A stretch of DNA of 64,000 nt from SIG701 sp045611685 (GTDB lineage: Bacteria > Bacillota > Clostridia > Oscillospirales > CAG-272): contig JAZKXO010000079.1 of assembly GCA_045611685.1 (NCBI GenBank), positions 186,001 to 250,000 on the forward strand, in the 5' to 3' direction. Of this stretch, positions 54,086 to 62,430 are shown piece after piece. The notes under the pieces are model-generated. The model was not told the DNA's origin and searched no databases. It saw only the letters and a list, made by a program, of their open reading frames with translations. Numbering within the stretch: the first letter of the stretch is position 1; every line of letters starts with the position of its first letter. Made by a program: the position numbers and the translations under genes.

Positions 54086-55006
54086 TTACAAAACGAACAG
54101 TTTCACGGGCTTTACGGCAGAGCCGTCCGCGTATTTCATAACACGCCCGAGAGCAAAGAATTCGTCCCCCTCCGAGATGGATCGGTAGAGTCGGACAAGC
54201 GCCCCGTCGGGGAGCGTCGTGCCGATCTTTTTCTGATACACCTCACAGCCGTTGTGGGCAAGGCGAGCGTAGAAATCCGAAAGATGAACGGATGGACAGT
54301 CGGAAAAAAAACGATCGAGCGGAATGATGCACGCGGCGCGTTCTTCGCTCGTCATTTCCTCGAGCTGTGCGACGGTGATCGCATCCTCAAGCGAAAAAGG
54401 GCCGCTTTCCGTACGGATGAGCGATGCCATAGCGGCGCCGCACCCGAGACATGCACCGATATCGGCGCAAAGCGTGCGGATATATGTACCCTTCGAACAA
54501 CGCACGTCGAGTCGGTACAAATTGTCCGAAAGCCGCACCGCCGCGAGCGATTCAATACGGATCGGGCGCGCCTCGCGCTCTATCGTGATGCCCTCACGGG
54601 CGAGGTCTACGAGTTTTTTGCCGTTTACTTTGAGCGCGCTGTACATGGGCGGAATCTGCAAAATATCACCTACGAACCGTGCGGCGGCGTCAAGCACCTC
54701 CGCCTGTCCGGGAAGTTCTTCGGACGTCGTCAGAACCGTGCCTGTCGTGTCCTCGGTGTCCGTCGTGATGCCAAGTTTCATCTCAGCGGTATAGCGCTTA
54801 TTTTCCGAAACGATAAAATCGGCGGCCTTGACCGCTCTGCCGATAAGGACGGGCAGAACGCCCGTCGCCATGGGATCAAGCGTGCCGGTATGCCCCACCT
54901 GCCTTGTGCCATAGAGCCGGCGGAGACGGTTTACGATATCTGCCGAGGTAACACCCGCGTGCTTATTTACGATCAGGATGCCGGATACGGATGCGGGCGC
55001 CTTCAC
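54086..55006 (-). CDS. truB: tRNA pseudouridine(55) synthase
   Basis: TruB forms pseudouridine 55 in the T-loop of tRNAs. The 306 residues begin GILIVNKHAGVTSADIVNRLRR, then the catalytic aspartate in GHTGTLDPMATGVLPV. MYSALKVNGKKLVDLAREG and CSKGTYIRTLCADIG are conserved. The C-terminal 65 residues are the PUA-like tail. The GTG start at 55006 has GGAGG upstream and overlaps the nrnA stop (GTGA), so translation is coupled. Confidence 0.95.
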   Translation of the reverse strand: MKAPASVSGILIVNKHAGVTSADIVNRLRRLYGTRQVGHTGTLDPMATGVLPVLIGRAVKAADFIVSENKRYTAEMKLGITTDTEDTTGTVLTTSEELPGQAEVLDAAARFVGDILQIPPMYSALKVNGKKLVDLAREGITIEREARPIRIESLAAVRLSDNLYRLDVRCSKGTYIRTLCADIGACLGCGAAMASLIRTESGPFSLEDAITVAQLEEMTSEERAACIIPLDRFFSDCPSVHLSDFYARLAHNGCEVYQKKIGTTLPDGALVRLYRSISEGDEFFALGRVMKYADGSAVKPVKLFVL

Positions 55007-56040
55007 TGTTTTACCTCCATAGCACTCCGATCGAGCGCCGCGCCGAATGCTTCCGCTACGATCGAGAAGGCAGTATCCGCATCGGGGGCTGAAACGGTGC
55101 ATCCCGCCGCGCGGCGGTGTCCGCCGCCGCCGAATGCGGCACATACCGCGGCTACGTCCACGTCAACCGAGGCGCGTGAGCTGACACGCCAGACGGTAGG
55201 ATCTTCGAGCGACTGTTTTACGGAGACGGCGATCTTCACTCCCTCCACCGCGCGCGGAAGAGAAACGATATTGCCGATATCTTCAAGAGTGATGCCGTTT
55301 TCACGGAGCATTTCGGCTGTGAATACGACGATACCCACTTCGCCGCTGTGCGCAAAGCGGAGCGCGTCAATGCCCGCGCGCTGTGCATACAGCTCCGTCA
55401 TGGTGCGGTTCTCAAAAAGGCGGTGATTGATCATCGGAAGATCGTCCCCGCCGTCCTCGGCATTCCGGATCATATCCACGAGATCAGCGGCTTTCAAAAG
55501 CGTATCTCTTGTAGTATTGGCGAACTTGAAACTGCCCGTATCGGATACGATCGCGGCGTAGAGAAGACGGCACACGTCGGCCAAGGGCTGAAGACGTCCC
55601 ATGGTCTGAAAGATACCGTACAGATCGAATAAGAGTTCACCGCAGGCAGCAGCATCGGGGCACGTGCAGTTATCCGAAAACACGGCGTTTGATTCGTGAT
55701 GATCGAGGCTGAGCGTTATCTTCGGGGCAAGCTCGCCGAGTGCGCCAAGCTGGGAAACGGACGCCGTATCGACCGCGCAGAGAAGATCGCAGCCGTCCTC
55801 CATTCCCTCCGTGTAACGGCAGTCATCCTGTCCGCGCATAAGAAAACGGAGCCGTTTGGGAATCTCGTCTGCGCAAACGACATAGGCGCTCTTTCCCATG
55901 TTTCTGAGCATCTCGGCCAGTGCAAAGCCGCTGCCGACGCAGTCCCCATCCGGATTCTGATGAATGAAGATAAGAACACGCTCGCTCTCAAGGAGGCGGC
56001 GTGCCGCCTCGGCAAGCGGGATTTCAAGAAAATCAGACAT
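55003..56040 (-). CDS. nrnA: DHH/DHHA1 phosphoesterase, NrnA-like
   Basis: NrnA-type enzymes degrade oligoribonucleotides and 3'-phosphoadenosine phosphate. The 345 residues have the DHH-domain motifs FIHQNPDGDCVGSG, CAVDTAS and SLDHHESN, and YAAIVSDTGSF, with the DHHA1 motif AAFGGGGHRRAAG at the C-terminus. ATG 56040 overlaps the rbfA end and has GAGG 6 bases upstream; a GTG at 56052 is less likely. The rbfA-nrnA-truB order is common in Firmicutes. Confidence 0.94.
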   Translation of the reverse strand: MSDFLEIPLAEAARRLLESERVLIFIHQNPDGDCVGSGFALAEMLRNMGKSAYVVCADEIPKRLRFLMRGQDDCRYTEGMEDGCDLLCAVDTASVSQLGALGELAPKITLSLDHHESNAVFSDNCTCPDAAACGELLFDLYGIFQTMGRLQPLADVCRLLYAAIVSDTGSFKFANTTRDTLLKAADLVDMIRNAEDGGDDLPMINHRLFENRTMTELYAQRAGIDALRFAHSGEVGIVVFTAEMLRENGITLEDIGNIVSLPRAVEGVKIAVSVKQSLEDPTVWRVSSRASVDVDVAAVCAAFGGGGHRRAAGCTVSAPDADTAFSIVAEAFGAALDRSAMEVKQ

Positions 56041-56404
56041 CGCCGTCCTCACTCTCTGTCTCCTCGTCGTCGGGGATATCGAGCGTACTTAAGATTGCGG
56101 CAATCTCCGCGCCGTGGCTGACGGAATTATCGTGCACGAACGTAAGTTCCGGCGTTGCACGAAGATTCAGACGTCTTGCCAGCTGGGAACGGATAAATCC
56201 CGAGGCGGATTTTAGCCCTTTCATCGTTTCCTTCACGTCTCCGTCAAAAGCGGAGAAAAAGATCTTCGCGTATTTGAGATCGCCGCTGACCTCAGCGCCG
56301 GTTACGGTGATCATTCCGACGCGCGGGTCCTTGACTTCTCTTACGATGAGGGAAATCTCCTGCATAACGGAATCGTTTACACGCTGACGTTTATATTTTG
56401 GCAT
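56033..56404 (-). CDS. rbfA: 30S ribosome-binding factor A
   Basis: RbfA helps late 30S assembly near the 16S 5' end. The 123 residues form the KH-like fold: RQRVNDSVMQEISLIVREVKDPRVGMITVTGAEVSGDLKYAKIFFSAF, then FIRSQLARRLNLRATPELTFVHDNSVSHGAEIAAIL. The acidic tail DIPDDEETESEDGDV is usual. AGGAGG precedes the ATG. It is the first gene of the rbfA-nrnA-truB unit with its own promoter. Confidence 0.95.
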   Translation of the reverse strand: MPKYKRQRVNDSVMQEISLIVREVKDPRVGMITVTGAEVSGDLKYAKIFFSAFDGDVKETMKGLKSASGFIRSQLARRLNLRATPELTFVHDNSVSHGAEIAAILSTLDIPDDEETESEDGDV

Positions 56405-56460
56405 ACCTTGCCTCCTGTCGATTTTCTTTTTATCGGGATAAAGCGTTATATTACAGAAAT

Positions 56461-56489
56461 AGTATAGCACATCGGTGAAGAAATTACAA
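56461..56489 (-). promoter_or_regulatory. Promoter of the rbfA-nrnA-truB unit
   Basis: On the minus strand TTGTAA (56484-56489) and TATACT (56461-56466) are spaced by 17 bp. Confidence 0.68.
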
Positions 56490-56539
56490 TCTTTTTTCTC
56501 TGCCCGCATCATACGCTTTTTAAAAATCTCTTTTTGTCC

Positions 56540-56568
56540 TTGCCGAGGACGGGTGGGCGTGTTATAAT
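56540..56568 (+). promoter_or_regulatory. Promoter of the YhaO-YhaN-like operon
   Basis: TTGCCG (56540-56545) and TATAAT (56563-56568) are spaced by 17 bp. Confidence 0.68.
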
Positions 56569-56604
56569 ATTATATAAACATAATTTGAACTGTGGGGAAT
56601 TATT

Positions 56605-57732
56605 ATGCTGAAAATTCTGCACACCGGCGACATTCATCTGGACAGTCCCTTCTCCAAACTGGATGCCCGCCGCGCGGAGATCCGCCGCGGAGAACTTCGC
56701 ACGTCGTTCATCTCCATGATGCAGTACGCACGAAAAAACGAAGTCGATCTGATCCTCGTAGCGGGCGATCTTTTCGATACGGAATTCGTAACACGGGAAA
56801 CGATGGCGCTCATCACAAGAGAGTTCTCACTGTTTGAGGGCCCGATCGTCATCTCCCCCGGCAACCACGACTGCTACGCGCCCGGCTCTGTCTGGGAGAG
56901 AACCGCTTTTTCGGATAACGTTTACATTTTCACCGAGCCGACGCTTTCCTGTTTCTCCTTCGATACTCTCGGCGCGGATGTGTACGGCTATGCGTTCACC
57001 TCCCCCGAGCGAACGGACTGCCCGCTGTCGGGCGCTGAGGTAAACGATCCCACGCGCATCAATCTCGTCTGCGCGCACGGAGATCTTGCCTCGCCGCTCT
57101 CCCGCTACTCTCCCATCTCCCGCTCCGATATCGTATCGTTCGGCGCGGACTATACAGCGCTCGGCCATATCCACAACCCCGGCGCAATCACGAAGGAAGC
57201 AGGCGCCGTGTACGGCTACTCAGGCTGTCTGGAAGGACGCGGCCCCGACGAGATCGGCCCCAAAGGCGCGGTCCTTTTAGAGATCGACAAGGTCGGCACC
57301 GAGGCGGAGGTACACGCACGCCGCATCCGATTCTCCAAAAGGCGGTACGAACAAGCACAGATCGACTGCACGGGTGCCGATACGCTGACCGCCATTGAAT
57401 CGGCTATGGCCGAGGAGATTGAACGGCGGGGTTTTGGTGAGGACACGCTTTTGCGCGCTGTGCTCACCGGCGCCGTCTCCCCTTCCCTCATCGTGGATAC
57501 GCGTGCGCTTCAGTCGCGTTTTTCCGATCTCTTTTCCGTTGAGATCCGTGACAACACCGTCCCCTTTCTCGACCCCGGGGAGTTCGAAAATGACCGCACG
57601 GTGCGCGGCGCGTTCTACCGCGCGATGCTCGAAAAAATCGAGAACGGTTCCCCGAGAGAGCGCGAGATCGCCGTTTTGGCACTCCGCTACGGCCTTGCCG
57701 CCATCGCGGGCGAAAACGTAAGCGATCTTTAA
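56605..57732 (+). CDS. yhaO: Metallophosphoesterase, SbcD/YhaO-like DNA nuclease subunit
   Basis: The 375 residues begin with a Mre11/SbcD-type phosphoesterase: ILHTGDIHLDSPF, ILVAGDLFDTEFV, VISPGNHDCY, LVCAHGD and ALGHIHNPG, supplying the dimetal ligands. The C-terminal 130 residues are a shorter capping region than in SbcD. The next gene, 15 bases away, encodes the coiled-coil ATPase partner, so the two should form an SbcCD-like complex as in YhaO/YhaN of Bacillus. Role in DNA end processing is inferred from family. Confidence 0.92.
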   Translation: MLKILHTGDIHLDSPFSKLDARRAEIRRGELRTSFISMMQYARKNEVDLILVAGDLFDTEFVTRETMALITREFSLFEGPIVISPGNHDCYAPGSVWERTAFSDNVYIFTEPTLSCFSFDTLGADVYGYAFTSPERTDCPLSGAEVNDPTRINLVCAHGDLASPLSRYSPISRSDIVSFGADYTALGHIHNPGAITKEAGAVYGYSGCLEGRGPDEIGPKGAVLLEIDKVGTEAEVHARRIRFSKRRYEQAQIDCTGADTLTAIESAMAEEIERRGFGEDTLLRAVLTGAVSPSLIVDTRALQSRFSDLFSVEIRDNTVPFLDPGEFENDRTVRGAFYRAMLEKIENGSPREREIAVLALRYGLAAIAGENVSDL

Positions 57733-57747
57733 AGGAGGTGTCCAAAA

Positions 57748-60084
57748 ATGTACATTAAAAAACTGAAAATCGACGCCTTCGGTACGCTTCAGAACCGCGA
57801 GATTGATCTCACCGAGGGGCTCAACATCATTGAGGGCGCGAACGAATCGGGCAAAAGCGCCACTGCTATGTTCATAAAATTTATGCTCTACGGCCTGTCC
57901 GGCAAATCAACGGGCGGTGAGCTGACAGAACGGCGCCGCTACGTGAACTGGCACGCGGGCACGGCATCGGGCTATATGCTCCTCTTTGTGGATGGGAAAG
58001 AATACCGCATTGAGCGGACCTTGTCCGTCTCCCTCACCGACGACGGCGCGAGAAGCCGCGAAACGCTCCGAGAGAGCGTACGCATCATCGACACCGCCAC
58101 AGGTGCGCTCGTCCATAAGGGCGAGGTGCCCGGTGAGGCGCTCTTCGGCGTGCCGGAAAACATCTTTATGAACACCGTATTCATCCGTCAGATCGACGGC
58201 ACACGGATAAACAGTGCGGGCATACTGAGTGCGATCGAAAACCTTCTCTTCACGGCAGACGAAACGGTCGGGACAAAAAAAGCGCTCGAACGGCTGGATG
58301 ATGCCCGCAGGCAGATTCTTCATAAGAACGGGGGCGGCGGCCTGCTCGGCGATCTCCGTCTCGAACGGAGCGAAGCGATCGCGGCACTCCGCGAAGCGGA
58401 GACGAAAACAGGCTCGCTTATCGGCTCGGAAACGGATTTTGAGAAAGCAAAAAAAGAGTACGAGCTTCTCAATGAAAAGGTGCGCCGCCAACAGCTCATC
58501 TGCCGGTACGGCGCTGTGAATCTCATAAAGAGAAACTTTGATAAAGCCGCCTCTCTTGAGAAAAAGGTTACCGAAATGCGCGCCCGCCTCGCGGAGCTTA
58601 CCGCCACCGGCATCGATCAATCCTATCTTGTAAAACTTGACGAGGCGGAAAAACGCATCGAAGATATCTCGAGAAAAATAAAACAGCTGACCGCCGCCAA
58701 AACCGAAGCGGGTGCACAACTGAAACTTGCTTCGGAAAAGACCGCCGCCATCGAGCGGGAAACAGCGGAGGCCTCCACCGTCGCCTCCGCTCTCGAAATG
58801 CAAATGAAGAGTATGACGACCGCGGCGATCTGTCTCTTCTTTCTATCTGTCATCGCAGGCGTCGCCGCATGGTTCCTTTATTCCTTTCAGGTTCATCTTT
58901 ATGCCGTACCCCTCGTCGGCGCCGCCATTTTAGCGGCACTGGGGGTAGTCTGTCTGACCCTGCGCCAAAAAGCGAAACGGAAGCTTTCCGAGCACCTCGC
59001 CGAGTGGGGCGCGCTCTCCGCTGAGGCAATCCCCGCGGCGATTCTGAAAAAACACGGCGAGATCGCATCTCCGGAAACACTGCGTGCGGAAAAGCGCCAA
59101 CTCGAAGCGGCGCTTTCGGAAGCGATAACCGAACGCCGCGAGGAAGCCGCAAACGGATATAAGCTCGCTGCCCTTGCGGACGCATCGGTCGCCGACAGAC
59201 GGCAAAGTGAGGACGAGGATGATGAGGACTTTATAAACGGCTCTCTTGCCTCCATTGCCGTCGCCCGTGAACTCGGCCTTAGCCTTTCCAAACAAACGGA
59301 AGAGCTCCGCCGAGAAACGGACACGTACTACGGACGCCTCTGTTTCCTTAGAGAACACCTCCAAAAAGAAGACGAGGCCGCGATCCGCGAAGCGTTCAAT
59401 AAAAACATGAACACAGTAGAGGGTAGGATTGCCTCCGGTATTGACGCACCGCGTCTTGAAGCGGCGAAGGAGGAACTGGAAAAACTGAAGGAAGCCTTTG
59501 CCGCGGCTGGTGATCGGATGCACCGCCTTGAAACGGACATCGCGGCGGCGCGGGCGGTTACCGTCTCCCCCGCCGAAATCGCGGACAAGATCTCCGCGCT
59601 TGACACCGAGATCGAAGAACTGTCCAAACGACACGAGGCGTACTGCCTTGCCATTGATACGCTGAAAGCCGCCTCTGATTCCATGCGGGCAAGCGTACTG
59701 CCGAAAATCGTAAGTGAAGCGTGTGCGTCCGTCAACCGCATCGCCGGCGGCACGTTTGAAGCGATCGGCGTGGACGAAACGCTCTGTATGAGTTTTACGC
59801 GGGACGGTCAAACGAGAGAGGTGGAATACCTCTCCGAGGGCACGAAGGATCTTTCCTACATCAGTCTCCGCCGTGCGCTCACCGGCGTGTTGTTCGGCGG
59901 CACGTATCCGCCTCTCATCTATGACGAAAGCTTCTCACGGCTGGACGAGGCGCGCCTTAGAAGAGTTCTGGCGCTTCTTTCCACGAAAGACGGCGCGTCC
60001 CACCAGAGCATTCTTCTCACCTGCCACAAAATCGAAGCGGAAATTGCCGCCGAGGTGGGCGGTGCAAATCTCATTCGTCTGTAA
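57748..60084 (+). CDS. yhaN: Coiled-coil AAA ATPase, YhaN-like SMC/SbcC relative with central membrane segment
   Basis: The 778 residues have Walker A near 30-38 (GANESGKSA) and, at the C-terminus, the ABC signature LSEGTKDLSYISLRRAL and Walker B LIYDESFSRLDEARL. Long coiled coils occupy about 190-350 and 420-660. Between them, about 354-407, lie two hydrophobic helices (AAICLFFLSVIAGVAAWFLY and YAVPLVGAAILAALGVVCLTL), where SbcC has a zinc hook. So the hinge is membrane-embedded, as in YhaN. It is the partner of the phosphoesterase upstream. A ribosome-binding site AAAGGAGG precedes the ATG. Confidence 0.92.
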   Translation: MYIKKLKIDAFGTLQNREIDLTEGLNIIEGANESGKSATAMFIKFMLYGLSGKSTGGELTERRRYVNWHAGTASGYMLLFVDGKEYRIERTLSVSLTDDGARSRETLRESVRIIDTATGALVHKGEVPGEALFGVPENIFMNTVFIRQIDGTRINSAGILSAIENLLFTADETVGTKKALERLDDARRQILHKNGGGGLLGDLRLERSEAIAALREAETKTGSLIGSETDFEKAKKEYELLNEKVRRQQLICRYGAVNLIKRNFDKAASLEKKVTEMRARLAELTATGIDQSYLVKLDEAEKRIEDISRKIKQLTAAKTEAGAQLKLASEKTAAIERETAEASTVASALEMQMKSMTTAAICLFFLSVIAGVAAWFLYSFQVHLYAVPLVGAAILAALGVVCLTLRQKAKRKLSEHLAEWGALSAEAIPAAILKKHGEIASPETLRAEKRQLEAALSEAITERREEAANGYKLAALADASVADRRQSEDEDDEDFINGSLASIAVARELGLSLSKQTEELRRETDTYYGRLCFLREHLQKEDEAAIREAFNKNMNTVEGRIASGIDAPRLEAAKEELEKLKEAFAAAGDRMHRLETDIAAARAVTVSPAEIADKISALDTEIEELSKRHEAYCLAIDTLKAASDSMRASVLPKIVSEACASVNRIAGGTFEAIGVDETLCMSFTRDGQTREVEYLSEGTKDLSYISLRRALTGVLFGGTYPPLIYDESFSRLDEARLRRVLALLSTKDGASHQSILLTCHKIEAEIAAEVGGANLIRL

Positions 60085-60091
60085 TGGAAAA

Positions 60092-60124
60092 GGGCGTCTG
60101 CTTTTTGCAGACGCCCCGTTTTTT
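60092..60124. terminator. Terminator between YhaN-like gene and acyl-CoA ligase gene
   Basis: GGGCGTCTGC and GCAGACGCCC pair around TTTTT and are followed by CGTTTTTT. Confidence 0.85.
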
Positions 60125-60125
60125 A

Positions 60126-61847
60126 TCAGTCGATGGACTTGTCGATATTGAATCGGGTGATCTTTCTCGAGGTGTTCTTCACAAACTCCTCTTTGCGGAT
60201 CTTGATATGTCCTACCGTTTTGTACGGCGGCATACGGTCGTTGATCTTCTTGATCTCCGCGGAGAAATACGCCTTCACGTCGGTAATACCGCGTTTCTCC
60301 ATCTCCTCCGCATCGGGAAAGATCTCCGCCACGATGATCTCTCTCTTTTCATTCTTGCTCTCGCCGGCGTATACGACAACTTCGCTTACACCGGGCACGT
60401 TTCTGATCTCGTACTCGATCTCTTCGGGATATACGTTTTTGCCGTTAGCAAGAATGATGATGTTCTTAAGACGGCCGGTGATGTAGATCCAGCCCTCCTC
60501 GTCAAGCTTACCCCAGTCGCCCGTGTGGAAGAATCCGTCCTCGTCGATAACGGCGGCGGTTGCCTCCGGCTCTTTGTAGTAACCGAGCATCACGTTGGGG
60601 CCTCTGTAGCAGATCTCACCCTCGCCGTTTTCATCGGGGTCTGCGATCTTCACCTCGGCGCCGTGGATCGGAATACCGACACTGCCGTTCTTTCTGTACT
60701 GATTTCTGTTGCAGGAGATGAGCGGCGCACATTCCGTGATACCGTAGCCGTTCAGAATCACGATGCCCATGGATTCAAACACGTCGATGAGTTCCTGATT
60801 CAGTGCCGCACCGCCGCAAATGATCATTTCAAGATTGCCGCCGAATGCCGAGAGCACGTCACCGAACAGTTTTTTACGCATATCAATGCCGACCTTGCGC
60901 AGTCCGTCGGAAATTTTCAGCGCTTTTCTGAGAAGGTCTGCCTTGCCGCTCTTCTCTGCCGTCTGCCAGATGCGCTTATAGAGCGTCTCCACAAACAGCG
61001 GAACAAGCACGAGGTGATTCGGCTTCTCCGCTTTCAGTTCGTTCAGAAGATAGCGCGTGCCGCTGGAGATATACACCTCTACGCCGAGCGCGTAGTGTCC
61101 GACGAAATTGACCGTGGAACCGAACGTATGATGCGGCGGCAGAACGAACATCGTCTTGCCTTCCACGTGGAAATTATACATGCCCTGCTGCATGTTCGAG
61201 CAGATATTGCGCTGGGAAAGCATAACGCCTTTGCCCTTGCCGGTCGTACCCGAAGTGAACACGATCGTCGCCATACGGTCGGGATCGAGGTCGTAATCGT
61301 AGTATCCGTTGTCGCCGCCGTTATACAGTTCTTCACCGCGAGCGATCATATCGGAAAGAACACTCGCGCCCTCCATCTTCGGCTCGTCAAAGCAGATAAA
61401 ATGCTTTGTGAACTGAAGCCGGTCGCGGATCTCTGCAATTTTTTCCTCAGCTACGCTGCTATAGAAGATATGCGTACATTCCGCTCTGTCCATGATACCG
61501 AGAATATCGTCCGCCGGCAGTTCCTTGTCGATCGGAACGGTTACGGCGCCCACAGCCATAAGGCCGTAGTACGTGCAAAGCCAGTCGTACGAAGCCTCGC
61601 CGATGAGCGCGACGTGTGCATCGCGGCAGCCCGCCTCGATCATACCCGTACCGAGATTACGAATGCGATCACGCGCTTCGATATACGAAACGCGCACGGA
61701 CTCTTCGTCCTTCGGGGTGATGCGGTAGGAGATGGCGGTGCTGTCACCATACCACTCGGCGGCATTCTCCACCATTTCGCGGATATCACTGAAATGTCTC
61801 GTCTCGTAAAGGGGATAGTTTTTGTGCTTATTTTTTAGGTTGTACAT
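60126..61847 (-). CDS. AMP-binding acyl-CoA synthetase (long-chain fatty acid CoA ligase-like)
   Basis: The enzyme activates a carboxylic acid as acyl-AMP and then a thioester. In 573 residues the P-loop-like A3 motif is IVFTSGTTGKGKGVMLSQ, A5 is ILNGYGITECAP, A7/A8 is HTGDWGKLDEEGWIYITGRLKNIIILANGKNVYPEEIE, and the C-terminal lysine region is KNTSRKITRFNI. The long-chain ligase group is suggested by length and HHTFGS at the A4 aromatic position. The start MYNLKNKHKNYPLY has AGATATTTTAAG upstream, a weak site. It is monocistronic; substrate chain length is not determinable. Confidence 0.9.
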   Translation of the reverse strand: MYNLKNKHKNYPLYETRHFSDIREMVENAAEWYGDSTAISYRITPKDEESVRVSYIEARDRIRNLGTGMIEAGCRDAHVALIGEASYDWLCTYYGLMAVGAVTVPIDKELPADDILGIMDRAECTHIFYSSVAEEKIAEIRDRLQFTKHFICFDEPKMEGASVLSDMIARGEELYNGGDNGYYDYDLDPDRMATIVFTSGTTGKGKGVMLSQRNICSNMQQGMYNFHVEGKTMFVLPPHHTFGSTVNFVGHYALGVEVYISSGTRYLLNELKAEKPNHLVLVPLFVETLYKRIWQTAEKSGKADLLRKALKISDGLRKVGIDMRKKLFGDVLSAFGGNLEMIICGGAALNQELIDVFESMGIVILNGYGITECAPLISCNRNQYRKNGSVGIPIHGAEVKIADPDENGEGEICYRGPNVMLGYYKEPEATAAVIDEDGFFHTGDWGKLDEEGWIYITGRLKNIIILANGKNVYPEEIEYEIRNVPGVSEVVVYAGESKNEKREIIVAEIFPDAEEMEKRGITDVKAYFSAEIKKINDRMPPYKTVGHIKIRKEEFVKNTSRKITRFNIDKSID

Positions 61848-62004
61848 AACTTAAAATATCTCCTCGTTGCCCTTCGGCAATATTTGTAAGCAAAATCAGG
61901 GAAATAAACGGTATTACGTGCGTTGAAGCCGGCAGGATTCCAGCTTATCAACACCGATTATAACACAGATTCTTTAACTTTCGGTTAAGTTTTTATGTAC
62001 AAAC

Positions 62005-62019
62005 TTGAAAGACTTTCAA
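62005..62019. promoter_or_regulatory. 15-bp palindrome upstream of the acyl-CoA ligase gene
   Basis: TTGAAAG-A-CTTTCAA is perfect. It lies between the ligase gene and the T-box promoter, about 160 bases from the ligase start. It could be an operator for either transcript. Confidence 0.35.
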
Positions 62020-62066
62020 AGCGAGTGATAACTTCGCCTTGAAAGCAAAAAAATTCCGTCTCGCTC

Positions 62067-62095
62067 TTGACACAAAGAACTTCCTACTGTATAAT
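62067..62095 (+). promoter_or_regulatory. Promoter of the T-box leader transcript
   Basis: TTGACA (62067-62072) and TATAAT (62090-62095), both exact, spaced by 17 bp. The start is near 62102. Confidence 0.88.
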
Positions 62096-62130
62096 AAGAG
62101 CAGTTGTTTTATAATCTACATAATATATAA

Positions 62131-62407
62131 AGGCTATGACGAAGAGGATCGTATCCGTGTCCCCCAAAGAGAGCCGGCGGTCGGTGTGAGCCGGCGAGAA
62201 CGGATACAGTATCTATGGCTTCCGAGCCGGAAATCCGATGCGTGCATATCCCGGATATACACGAGGTAGGCGTTTCCCGTATCTGCCGCGTAAAGGCATA
62301 GGACTTGTCGGAGTCCGAAGGGGCATCTTACGATGCAATTTGAGTGGTACCGCGGGTGCATTTTGTTGCTCGTCTCAAAGAAATCCGTTTTCTTTGGGGC
62401 GTTTTTT
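62131..62407 (+). promoter_or_regulatory. T-box riboswitch (tRNA-sensing leader), specifier probably ATG (Met)
   Basis: Stem I has the helix GTATCCGT/ACGGATAC and the distal part AGAGAGCCGGCGG-TCGGTGTGAGCCGGC with AG-bulge and apical loop. The T-box core TGGTACCGCG lies at 62345-62354; TGGT would pair with a tRNA 3' end ACCA. The terminator CGTCTCAAAGAA / TTCTTTGGGGCG (62371-62407) is followed by TTTTTT. By alignment to the glyQS-type Stem I, the triplet just 5' of the basal helix CTTCC is ATG (62214-62216), giving methionine. The specifier call is a hand fold. Confidence 0.9.
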
Positions 62408-62430
62408 GTTTTCATAGAAGGAGGTTTCAG

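Noticed and set aside
60084..61838. 584-codon plus-strand open frame opposite the acyl-CoA ligase gene
   Set aside because: It mirrors a gene with complete AMP-binding motifs; long antisense frames arise from the high GC at third codon positions.
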